Of a DNA stretch of 64,000 nt, positions 32,675 to 39,310 are shown piece by piece. Origin of the DNA: Paenibacillus cymbidii. GTDB taxonomy: Bacteria > Bacillota > Bacilli > Paenibacillales > NBRC-103111. Each line of letters begins with the position of its first letter. Position 1 is the first letter of the stretch. A program made the translations under genes and the position numbers. Location of the stretch: NCBI RefSeq assembly GCF_004764705.1, contig NZ_SHLX01000033.1:1-64000 (forward strand), written 5' to 3'. The notes under the pieces are model-generated. The model was not told the DNA's origin, ran no database searches, and was given only the letters and a program-made list of their open reading frames with translations.

Positions 32675-32856
32675 TCGAAAAAGCCGCGTATTACGCCGCG
32701 GCGGAAGAGTTTGTCGTTGCTGAAGGTCGAGGGCATGTTTATCAGAAATCGGTAATTCGTTCTAATCTGGTATGGTACGCTGAATTTCGTCAACAACTCG
32801 TCAACAAGCCAACATTTCGGCCACTGTACCAGTAATTTCGGAATCCCTGTTGCAAC
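32675..32856. other. Region between the arsenic promoter and the tRNA terminator
   Basis: This stretch separates the divergently relevant arsenic promoter from the tRNA group. A minus-strand frame with segments such as LVQWPKCWLVDELLTKFSVP runs through it from the tRNA-Leu gene but lacks its own start and ribosome binding site. I do not recognise it; it may be a short remnant of an element that inserted at the 3' end of tRNA-Leu. Confidence 0.3.
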
Positions 32857-32881
32857 AAAAAAAGCCTTGCATCGTAAGGCT
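32857..32881 (-). terminator. Terminator of the Leu-Lys-Glu tRNA group
   Basis: On the minus strand AGCCTT, a 7-nt loop and AAGGCT are followed directly by a run of T (T7), 18 nt after the CCA end of tRNA-Leu. This is a strong intrinsic terminator. Confidence 0.85.
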
Positions 32882-32898
32882 TCCGGGTTTCTGTTATA

Positions 32899-32983
32899 TG
32901 GTGCGGTCGGAGGGATTTGAACCCTCACGCCTTGTGGGCGCCACCCCCTCAAGATGGTGTGTCTGCCGTTCCACCACGACCGC
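32899..32983 (-). tRNA. tRNA-Leu (GAG)
   Basis: The 85-nt gene includes an encoded CCA. Acceptor GCGGTCG pairs with CGACCGC, the anticodon stem is CCATC/GGTGG with loop TTGAGGG (anticodon GAG), a class II variable arm is present, and the T-loop is GGTTCAAATCC. Confidence 0.95.
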
Positions 32984-33033
32984 ATGTCGTTGTTGCCTTG
33001 CTATATCCAATCGCTTCCTGAGGAAAGAAGCAA

Positions 33034-33109
33034 TGGTGAGCCATGTAGGACTCGAACCTACGACACCCTGATTAAAAGTCAGGTGCTCTACCGACTGAGC
33101 TAATGGCTC
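33034..33109 (-). tRNA. tRNA-Lys (TTT)
   Basis: The 76-nt gene has acceptor GAGCCAT/ATGGCTC, D-arm AGCTCAGTCGGTAGAGCA, anticodon loop CTTTTAA (anticodon TTT), T-loop GGTTCGAGTCC and an encoded CCA. Confidence 0.96.
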
Positions 33110-33167
33110 TAGATGTGTCGTTCTATCTAGGGAATGCCGTTTCCGCGTCAGTCGATCGCAGGAACAT

Positions 33168-33242
33168 TGGTGACCCGTAGGGGATTCGAACCCCTGTTAC
33201 CTCCGTGAAAGGGAGGTGTCTTAACCCCTTGACCAACGGGCC
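33168..33242 (-). tRNA. tRNA-Glu (TTC)
   Basis: The 75-nt gene has acceptor GGCCCGT/ACGGGTC, anticodon stem CCTCC/GGAGG with loop CTTTCAC (anticodon TTC), T-loop GGTTCGAATCC and an encoded CCA. It is the first gene of the Glu-Lys-Leu group in transcription order. Confidence 0.96.
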
Positions 33243-33431
33243 GGAATCGGTTCGTTACGGGTTCCTTTTAAGACGACAAGTGTTATTATAACGCACTCAC
33301 GCGCGGATGACAAGCATTTTCGAAAATTTTTTGGCGAAAAAATCGTACGCCTGTCTCGCCCGTTTCGTCCGCCATTCCGAATCGCCGCTTCCTATGATAT
33401 GCTGGTGCAAATGACTGCGGAGGAACCAACC

Positions 33432-34367
33432 ATGCTCGTGTATGATAAAATAGCAGGCACCGTCAGCGAAGGCCGTCCTGACGGGATACCGGATCAACAG
33501 GAAGTCGCCTGGATCCGGCTTGTCAGTCGGCCGGAAGCGGAACTGCGGAAGCTGCTCGGCGATACGTTCGGCTGCCATCCGCTGCTCGTGGAAGACTGCG
33601 TCAAGCTGAACCAACGCCCGAAGCTCGACCGATACAAGAACAACGTATTTCTGACGTTTTTCCACATCAAGCCGAAAACGCTGGCCCTTCAGGAAATCGG
33701 GATCGTCATCGGCGCCAACTACGTCATCACTGTTTCGAAGGAAGAGGTGCCTTTTCTCGACGAAGTGTTGCGGGAACTGCTCGAAATCGAAGGGCGCATG
33801 ACCCATGCCGGCGATGTGCTGTACCATATTCTCGACCGCGGCGTGGATAAATATACGGACATCGTCGACAGCATCGAAAACCAAGTGGAGCGCCTGGAAC
33901 GCACCATTTACAAAAACCCCGCGCTGCGCGTCGCGCCGGAAATATTTTCGCTGAAGCGGCACATGCACCAGCTCCGGCGCATCATCGCCGAGGAGAAAAC
34001 GATCGTCGGCGCCATCAGCCACCAGAGCCTGCCCTACACCCGGCAGGAGACCGACGTGTATTTCATCGATATTTACGACCACATCTCCCGCGTGATCGAT
34101 TCGCTCGATTCGTTCCGCGAGTCTCTGACCGGGCTGCTTGAGCTGCAAATGTCGATGAAGTCGGACCGGATGAACGAAATCATGAAGACGCTCACCGTCA
34201 TGAGCTCGATTTTCCTGCCGCTGACGTTCGTCGTTGGCCTGTACGGCATGAACTTCGACTCGATCCCCGAGCTGAAATGGCCGTACGGTTACGCCTTCGT
34301 CTGGCTCGTTATGCTGATCGTCGCCGCCGCGATGTGGGCTTACTACAAACGCAAGAAATGGTGGTGA
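33432..34367 (+). CDS. corA: CorA-family magnesium/divalent cation transporter
   Basis: The 311-residue protein starts at ATG 33432, 7 nt after GGAGGA; the upstream ATG at 33399 lacks a site. A long cytoplasmic N-terminal domain with extended helices (residues 1-240) precedes two C-terminal transmembrane helices. The first is followed by the signature YGMNFDS (GMN motif) that forms the selectivity filter, and the protein ends with a basic tail KRKKWW. CorA channels import Mg2+, sometimes Co2+ or Ni2+, as pentamers in the cytoplasmic membrane. The gene is monocistronic, and a four-hairpin repeat follows it. Confidence 0.95.
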   Translation: MLVYDKIAGTVSEGRPDGIPDQQEVAWIRLVSRPEAELRKLLGDTFGCHPLLVEDCVKLNQRPKLDRYKNNVFLTFFHIKPKTLALQEIGIVIGANYVITVSKEEVPFLDEVLRELLEIEGRMTHAGDVLYHILDRGVDKYTDIVDSIENQVERLERTIYKNPALRVAPEIFSLKRHMHQLRRIIAEEKTIVGAISHQSLPYTRQETDVYFIDIYDHISRVIDSLDSFRESLTGLLELQMSMKSDRMNEIMKTLTVMSSIFLPLTFVVGLYGMNFDSIPELKWPYGYAFVWLVMLIVAAAMWAYYKRKKWW

Positions 34368-34441
34368 CCTGCCGCCGGCGAGGAGGCAAAGCTGCTCAAC
34401 CGCAACTCACGGCCCTGGCTCCCGGGCTCACCGCGTCATCC

Positions 34442-34634
34442 GAATAGGCAATAAAAAATGGCCTTTTCGCCCGATTTTCCACCCCGCAGCCCAAATAGCC
34501 AGCGAAATCGCTGGCTATTTCCACATTCAACTGTCAAACCAGGCCTTTCTCGCAAAATAACCAGTGAAATCACTGGCTATTTTGCGGATCTCCCCTCGTT
34601 TTGACCAAATAGGCCATGAAACATGGCTTATTTG
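34442..34634. repeat. Full four-hairpin intergenic repeat
   Basis: The units are at 34442 (AATAGGC-type, degenerate), 34493-34520 (perfect AAATAGCCAGCGA / TCGCTGGCTATTT), 34551-34586 (17-bp stem CGCAAAATAACCAGTGA / TCACTGGCTATTTTGCG with one mismatch) and 34606-34634 (CAAATAGGCCATG / CATGGCTTATTTG). Spacing is about 51, 63 and 51 nt. It lies in the 390-bp gap between convergent corA and the Asn-Ser tRNA pair. No gene is seen in the remainder. Confidence 0.92.
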
Positions 34635-34718
34635 ACACCACCGTGCCTGAGCGAGCACAAGCACGGCGCTGCCGAGCGCCTCGGCTACTTTACGTTTGCA
34701 CTATCGCCCGCCGCACGC

Positions 34719-34743
34719 AAAAAAACCGCCTACCCAGGCGGTT
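34719..34743 (-). terminator. Terminator of the Asn-Ser tRNA pair
   Basis: On the minus strand AACCGCC, a 6-nt loop and GGCGGTT are followed by a T-run (T7), 14 nt after the CCA end of tRNA-Ser. Confidence 0.88.
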
Positions 34744-34757
34744 TCCTTCACATCTTA

Positions 34758-34848
34758 TGGCGGAGAGAGAGGGATTCGAACCCTCGCACCACTTACGCAG
34801 TCTAACCCCTTAGCAGAGGGTCCCCTTGAGCCACTTGGGTATCTCTCC
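34758..34848 (-). tRNA. tRNA-Ser (GCT)
   Basis: The 91-nt class II tRNA has acceptor GGAGAGA paired with TCTCTCC, anticodon loop CTGCTAA (anticodon GCT), a long variable arm, T-loop GGTTCGAATCC, discriminator G and an encoded CCA. Confidence 0.95.
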
Positions 34849-34856
34849 AAAAGATA

Positions 34857-34932
34857 TGGCTCCCCGAGCAGGACTCGAACCTGCGACAACTCGATTAACA
34901 GTCGAGTGCTCTACCGACTGAGCTATCAGGGA
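34857..34932 (-). tRNA. tRNA-Asn (GTT)
   Basis: The 76-nt gene has acceptor TCCCTGA/TCGGGGA, anticodon stem CTCGA/TCGAG with loop CTGTTAA (anticodon GTT), T-loop GGTTCGAGTCC, discriminator G and an encoded CCA. It is 8 nt upstream of tRNA-Ser in the same transcript. Confidence 0.96.
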
Positions 34933-35023
34933 AAGCGATGTTACTAAATTATCACGATTCATGTCCGAAGTCAAGGCATTAAAACGCCTTCATCCGGCCC
35001 GGTCCGGAGCGCCGCAACCCGCG

Positions 35024-36238
35024 TCAGCGGTGCCGCAGCGCTTCCGGCGACTTCTGGCGAATGCTCCCCACCTGCGTGCCGAGGAACAGGATGAACAGCA
35101 GCAGCACCGTGCCGATTCCGACGACGGACAGGTTGACGGAAACGCCCATTTCGCTCAGGGTCAAGTAGATGCCAAGCCCCACGACGGTCAGCGTATTTTC
35201 GGACAAGTTCTGCACGGCGATCGTTTTGCCCGGGCCGATCAGCGACGCGCCCTCTTCCTGCAGCATCGTATTGAGCGGAATGAGGAAAATGCCGCCGAAG
35301 ATACCGGTGAAGAACAACAGCGTCACCGTGATCCCAAGCGAGTATGTAAACGCCGCGACCATAACGGCGGTCACCATCAGCAGGCCGTAAAAGAACGAGC
35401 GATGCAGCTTGCCTTCCGGCACAAGCCGCGGCGTCAGGAACGCGCTGACAACAACGCCGATCGCCGTCACGCCGATAATCATCGACTGCTGATCCGTATC
35501 GGTGATGCCGAGATTGATCGGCAGCCAGGCGATCAGCGCGATGCGCAGCACGGTGGCCGTGAGCCAGAACGCGCTCGTGCCGATCAGCGAAAACCGCGCC
35601 CTGCGGTTGCGCAGCAGCACGCCGCAGTCGCGGAAAAACTGCTTCGACGCCGCCCCGTAGCGGATCGAACGGTCGCCCGCTTTCATCGGCACGAACCAGG
35701 TCAGCGCAAGCGAAACGCCGTACAGCAGCAGACAGGCGATGATGCCGGGCAGGTCGGAGTTTTTGGCCAGCAGGCCGCCGGTCACCGTGCCGAGCAGAAT
35801 GGCGAGAATCGTGCCGCCTTCGATTTTGGCGTTGGCGCGCAGCAGTTCGCCTTCGGAAGCGGTAAGCTCCGACAAGATGCCGTATTTGGCCGGCGAATAG
35901 ACGACCGCCCCGATGCCGAGCAGCAGATAGCAGATGGCCGGCTGTACGCCGAACAGCAGCAGCAAAATCCCGCCGCCTTTAAGCAAATTGCCCATCGTCA
36001 GCACGCGCGACTTCGCCGTTTTGTCGGCGAACGCGCCCACGACCGGCGCAAGGATGATATAAGCGAACAAAAACGCCATTTGGATATAAGCGACGACCGT
36101 ATCGGGGTTGTCGACCCCTTGCCGCTTGACCAAACCGACGATCAGGAAGAAGTTGATATTATCCGCAAAAGAACTGATGAACTGGGTCAGCACCACCGCA
36201 TTGATCGGCGACAGCCACCCTTTGCGCTTGGACGACAT
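35024..36238 (-). CDS. lplT: MFS transporter, LplT-like (lysophospholipid transporter family)
   Basis: The 404-residue protein has about twelve hydrophobic helices and starts at ATG 36238 behind AAAGGAG. The N-terminal segments LTQFISSFADNINFFLIV, APVVGAFADKTAKSRVL and the loop YSPAKYGILSELTASEGELLRANAKIEGG match the LplT group, which flips lysophospholipids across the inner membrane in E. coli. In Firmicutes the substrate is less certain, and no acyltransferase (aas) gene is adjacent. It follows nagZ (stop 36328; 89 bp between) on the same strand. Confidence 0.8.
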   Translation of the reverse strand: MSSKRKGWLSPINAVVLTQFISSFADNINFFLIVGLVKRQGVDNPDTVVAYIQMAFLFAYIILAPVVGAFADKTAKSRVLTMGNLLKGGGILLLLFGVQPAICYLLLGIGAVVYSPAKYGILSELTASEGELLRANAKIEGGTILAILLGTVTGGLLAKNSDLPGIIACLLLYGVSLALTWFVPMKAGDRSIRYGAASKQFFRDCGVLLRNRRARFSLIGTSAFWLTATVLRIALIAWLPINLGITDTDQQSMIIGVTAIGVVVSAFLTPRLVPEGKLHRSFFYGLLMVTAVMVAAFTYSLGITVTLLFFTGIFGGIFLIPLNTMLQEEGASLIGPGKTIAVQNLSENTLTVVGLGIYLTLSEMGVSVNLSVVGIGTVLLLFILFLGTQVGSIRQKSPEALRHR

Positions 36239-36327
36239 GGACGAGGCTCCTTTCGTTTTGCCGCGAAAACACGGCCTTTTTTACTTTAGCACTCGTCTTT
36301 GCCGAACGCAATGCGAAACCGACGGCG

Positions 36328-37683
36328 TTATTTTTTCGCGTAGGCGTTAAGCACGCTTTGCATTTCGCTGTTCAGTTTGGCCACATCCGGCGCCGCCGCT
36401 TCGCGGTCGGTCAAGCCATACTTCAGCTTGAGCCGCACGATGCGCTCCGCGCTCGCCTCAATCGCCTGCGCCGAAAGCTCGCCGGACTTCGCCGCCGCGA
36501 GCAGCGCGTCGTACGCCTCCTTCGCCTTGGCGAATTCGTGGCCGACGAGCGCCACGTCGGCGCCGGCCTTGATCGCGCGCACCGCCGCCGCCCCGGTGCC
36601 GTAGCTTTCCGCGATGGCGCCCATCGTCAAGTCGTCGGTGATGACGACTCCCTGAAAGCCAAGCTCGCCGCGGAGCAAGCCGGCAATTACTTTCTGCGAC
36701 AACGAGGCCGGGTAGTCGGGATCGATCTTGCGCATCAACAAATGGGCGACCATGACAGCCTCCGCCTGCTGGCCGATCGCCTCTTTGAACGGGACCAGCT
36801 CCAGATTGCGCAAACGCGTCAAATCGTGATCGACAACCGGCAAGCCGACATGCGAGTCGACGGACGTATCGCCGTGGCCGGGAAAATGCTTCACAACCGG
36901 CAGCACCTTTGTCTCCTGCATCCCTTTCAACTCCTCGATGCCGATGCGCGACACAAGCGCCGCGGCGGGGCCGAAGGAACGGTCGCCAATGACCGGGTTT
37001 TGCGGATTGCTGTTGACGTCAAGCACCGGGGCAAAATCGACATTCAGCCCAAGCGACTGCACTTCTTTGCCGAGCAGTTGGCCGATTTTGCGCGCGTACG
37101 TCGTGTTGTCCACGTCGCCCACCGCCTTGGCCGTCGGCAAATTCACATAATCGCCCGGCATGCGCGAGACGCGCCCGCCTTCCTCGTCGACGCCGAGCCA
37201 GAGCGGGACTTTGGCGCTTGCCGCGTTGGCGGCTTTCAGCGCATTGGTCAATTTGACAGCCTGCGCCGCGTTCGTAATGTTCGGCCCGAACAAAATAACG
37301 CCGCCGACGTGGTAATCCGCGATCAGTTGCTTCGCTTGCGCGCCGGCCGTCGTGCCGTCGATGCCGACGAACAGCAGTTGGCCGACGCGCTGCTCGAGCG
37401 ACATCGCCGCCACAAGTTTGTTTGCCTGCCGTGCGGCATCGGGGGCGATCGGCGACGGAGACGGCGTGGCCGAAGGCTTGACGCTCGCACTGGCGGAAGC
37501 CGAAGCGGACGGCGCCAAGCTCGGGGAAGCCGTCGCGGATGGGGAAGGCGTCATGCTGGGCGCCTGGGCGGAAGGGCTTGCGGTCGACGCGCGGTTGCCG
37601 CCGCCGGCCGCGCAGCCGGACACGAGCAGCCCGGCCAGAAGCGGAGCCATATAGAGAGGACGTTTCCATTTCATCATATTCAT
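36328..37683 (-). CDS. nagZ: Beta-N-acetylhexosaminidase, GH3 family lipoprotein (NagZ-like)
   Basis: The 451-residue protein has a lipoprotein signal peptide with lipobox LVSGC (Cys24 if ATG 37683 is used). A long Ser/Ala/Pro linker (about residues 30-75) follows. The GH3 barrel shows GVDEEGGRVSRMPGDYVNLP, the catalytic His/Asp loop KHFPGHGDTSVDSHVGLP and the nucleophile Asp in VITDDLTMGAI. Lipid-anchored NagZ enzymes of Bacillales remove N-acetylglucosamine from muropeptides at the cell surface for wall recycling. Several in-frame starts lie close together; ATG 37683 was preferred over a GTG at 37692. Confidence 0.92.
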   Translation of the reverse strand: MNMMKWKRPLYMAPLLAGLLVSGCAAGGGNRASTASPSAQAPSMTPSPSATASPSLAPSASASASASVKPSATPSPSPIAPDAARQANKLVAAMSLEQRVGQLLFVGIDGTTAGAQAKQLIADYHVGGVILFGPNITNAAQAVKLTNALKAANAASAKVPLWLGVDEEGGRVSRMPGDYVNLPTAKAVGDVDNTTYARKIGQLLGKEVQSLGLNVDFAPVLDVNSNPQNPVIGDRSFGPAAALVSRIGIEELKGMQETKVLPVVKHFPGHGDTSVDSHVGLPVVDHDLTRLRNLELVPFKEAIGQQAEAVMVAHLLMRKIDPDYPASLSQKVIAGLLRGELGFQGVVITDDLTMGAIAESYGTGAAAVRAIKAGADVALVGHEFAKAKEAYDALLAAAKSGELSAQAIEASAERIVRLKLKYGLTDREAAAPDVAKLNSEMQSVLNAYAKK

Positions 37684-37743
37684 CAGGATCACCAGCTTTC
37701 TTCATCCTACGGTCCCGCAGGACGAGATTCGCCGCGACCGCCG

Positions 37744-38208
37744 TCAACCGGGCTGCAGTTGGTGGAGCGTCAGCTTGCCGCGGCATTTCCCGCACACGTA
37801 GCGGCGCGGGTCCACCTTTCGCTTGCGTTTGTATTCCATCTTGCAACTGCCGCAGACAAGGCGATACCGGTAAGGCTCCGCCTTCTTGCTTGCCGGGATT
37901 GCCGCGCAATAACGCGTGCCGCCCACCTTCTTCAGCAGCGCCTTGAATTCGGGGTCGCGATGCATATAGCCGCTTTTGGCCAAGTGCAGATGGTAGTGGC
38001 ACAATTCGTGTTTGATGATGCGTTCGACTTCCTCCGCGCCGTGCACTTCGAGCTGCGCCGAGCTGATCTCGATATGGTGCGATTTTGGAAAATAGCGTCC
38101 GCCGGTTGAACGAAGACGCGAATTGAATATGGCGCGGTGCCGGAACGGAATGCCGAAGTCGCGCAGCGATACCTGCTCGACCCATAGCTGAAGCTGCCGA
38201 TCGTCCAT
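37744..38208 (-). CDS. SprT-like zinc metalloprotein (YdcK family)
   Basis: The 154-residue protein starts at ATG 38208, close after GGGAGAGATG and GGAGG. It has the metalloprotease-like motif IIKHELCHYHLHLAKSGYMHRDPEF and a C-terminal zinc ribbon with CGSCKMEYKRKRK and CGKC pairs. SprT/YdcK proteins are conserved next to tex and cmpA in Bacillales; the Spartan-type fold suggests a DNA- or protein-linked protease, but the physiological role is not settled. It belongs to the conserved ydcC-alr-ndoAI-ndoA-tex-cmpA-sprT block. Confidence 0.88.
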   Translation of the reverse strand: MDDRQLQLWVEQVSLRDFGIPFRHRAIFNSRLRSTGGRYFPKSHHIEISSAQLEVHGAEEVERIIKHELCHYHLHLAKSGYMHRDPEFKALLKKVGGTRYCAAIPASKKAEPYRYRLVCGSCKMEYKRKRKVDPRRYVCGKCRGKLTLHQLQPG

Positions 38209-38300
38209 CCTCCAGCATCTCTCCCAAGAATCGACTGGAACCGGCAAGCCGCATGCGGCGCCGGATACACTTGAATTTGTACCCCATCTTGATTACACTG

Positions 38301-38351
38301 TCAAGTAAGCGCGGGTTCAAAAAGCCGGCTTTTTGAACCACCTCAAGTAAG
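38301..38351. repeat. 26-nt perfect palindrome flanked by 9-bp direct repeats
   Basis: The palindrome at 38314-38339 has arms GGTTCAAAAAGCC and GGCTTTTTGAACC with no loop. TCAAGTAAG occurs directly before (38301-38309) and after (38343-38351). A single arm, GTTCAAAAAGCCG, reappears at 46804-46816 in front of the PfkB kinase gene. It is distinct from the four-hairpin repeat. Confidence 0.75.
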
Positions 38352-38383
38352 ATGACGATTCGGAAAGGGGAAAAGTTGCCCTC

Positions 38384-38734
38384 ATGCCAACGATGAGATA
38401 CGGCCTGCTGCAGTTGGGCGACGGGCTGGAATTCGTGGAGATGCCCGCCACTCACATGTACCAGCTCACGGCGCTCAACCGCCGCCTGCATAAAGAAGTC
38501 GAGAAATTGTCCGCCGACAACGTTCCCGCGTTGCCGCGCCTGATCGCAGAATGCGACAATCTCGATCTGGTCGAACGCTCCATTCCGCTGACCGGCGGGC
38601 TCGACTACATCAACCGGCTGGAGCGCACCTTCGCGGAAATTCGCGAATCGGCGTATCCGCTGATCTCGCTGCTGACCGAAATTCGCGCCCTGCAGGCGCA
38701 GCTCGAACAGTGGTACGAGGAAGAACTGGCGTAA
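38384..38734 (+). CDS. Conserved-looking small helical protein of unknown function
   Basis: This 116-residue soluble protein starts MPTMRYGLLQLGDGLEFVEM and is largely helical with charged heptad-like segments (RLHKEVEKLSADN, LLTEIRALQAQLEQWYEEELA). I do not recognise it. AAAGGGG lies about 14 nt upstream of ATG 38384, slightly far, and the next ATG at 38393 is an alternative. It is divergent from the SprT-like gene and followed by cmpA on the same strand after about 130 bp. Codon use matches its neighbours, which supports a real gene. Confidence 0.55.
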   Translation: MPTMRYGLLQLGDGLEFVEMPATHMYQLTALNRRLHKEVEKLSADNVPALPRLIAECDNLDLVERSIPLTGGLDYINRLERTFAEIRESAYPLISLLTEIRALQAQLEQWYEEELA

Positions 38735-38868
38735 TGCCGTTACAGTGCCCATTATGCCCGCTTTCCACCCCAATTTGCGCGGTTATGAAGCGGACCTGCA
38801 CCTTTAACCTCCTGCCCTCATATGGTAATAATAGTCACGGATTCACAGCAGGAAGGGGCTGTTGCAGC

Positions 38869-39021
38869 ATGCCGCAGTGGCTGTGCAACCAATTAAGGCG
38901 GGCATTTCTGGGCAAGAACCGCAAACAGATCCGGTTGTTGAACGATTGCTGGTTTTTTTACCACAATAGAATTTATAAACTTCCGGGCGAAGCGGAAAAG
39001 TCAAATTCTATTTGGCGATAA
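38869..39021 (+). CDS. cmpA: Cortex morphogenetic protein CmpA
   Basis: The 50-residue protein starts MPQWLCNQLRRAFLGKN and continues with KQIRLLNDCWFFYH, matching the B. subtilis CmpA pattern (MPxWLxxQ, RAFLxK, QIxxLNxCWxFY). CmpA is a sporulation quality-control adaptor that helps ClpXP degrade the coat protein SpoIVA in defective forespores. AAGGGG is about 10 nt upstream of the start. B. subtilis CmpA has 37 residues, so this copy carries a C-terminal extension of about 13. It lies near the SprT-like gene and tex, as in Bacillus, and supports an endospore-forming host. Confidence 0.88.
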   Translation: MPQWLCNQLRRAFLGKNRKQIRLLNDCWFFYHNRIYKLPGEAEKSNSIWR

Positions 39022-39310
39022 AACCAACCTCTGCCGGGGTCCCCGCAAAGTACTCGGACTATACTTCGAAGCAACACGTCACTTTGTGGGGTGGGAAAGC
39101 GGTCGCTCATCTTCGAGAAGCCTCGATAGAGGTTTTCTCATCACACGCGGCTCGGCGCCAAGCTGGAACGCTCCGGCGTCCCGGCCAATCGAACGCACGA
39201 AGTCGAATGAAGTCCAAAACTGCCGTCTAACGCCGAAGAGCAGGATGGAACGGGCGCACTGCCGCCTCGTCCATGCCTGCTCTTCTTGTATGTTGACGCA
39301 CAATAACTTG

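Noticed and set aside
32671..32985. 104-codon minus-strand frame across tRNA-Leu and its terminator
   Set aside because: It begins inside a tRNA gene and has no ribosome binding site; at most its end is a remnant.
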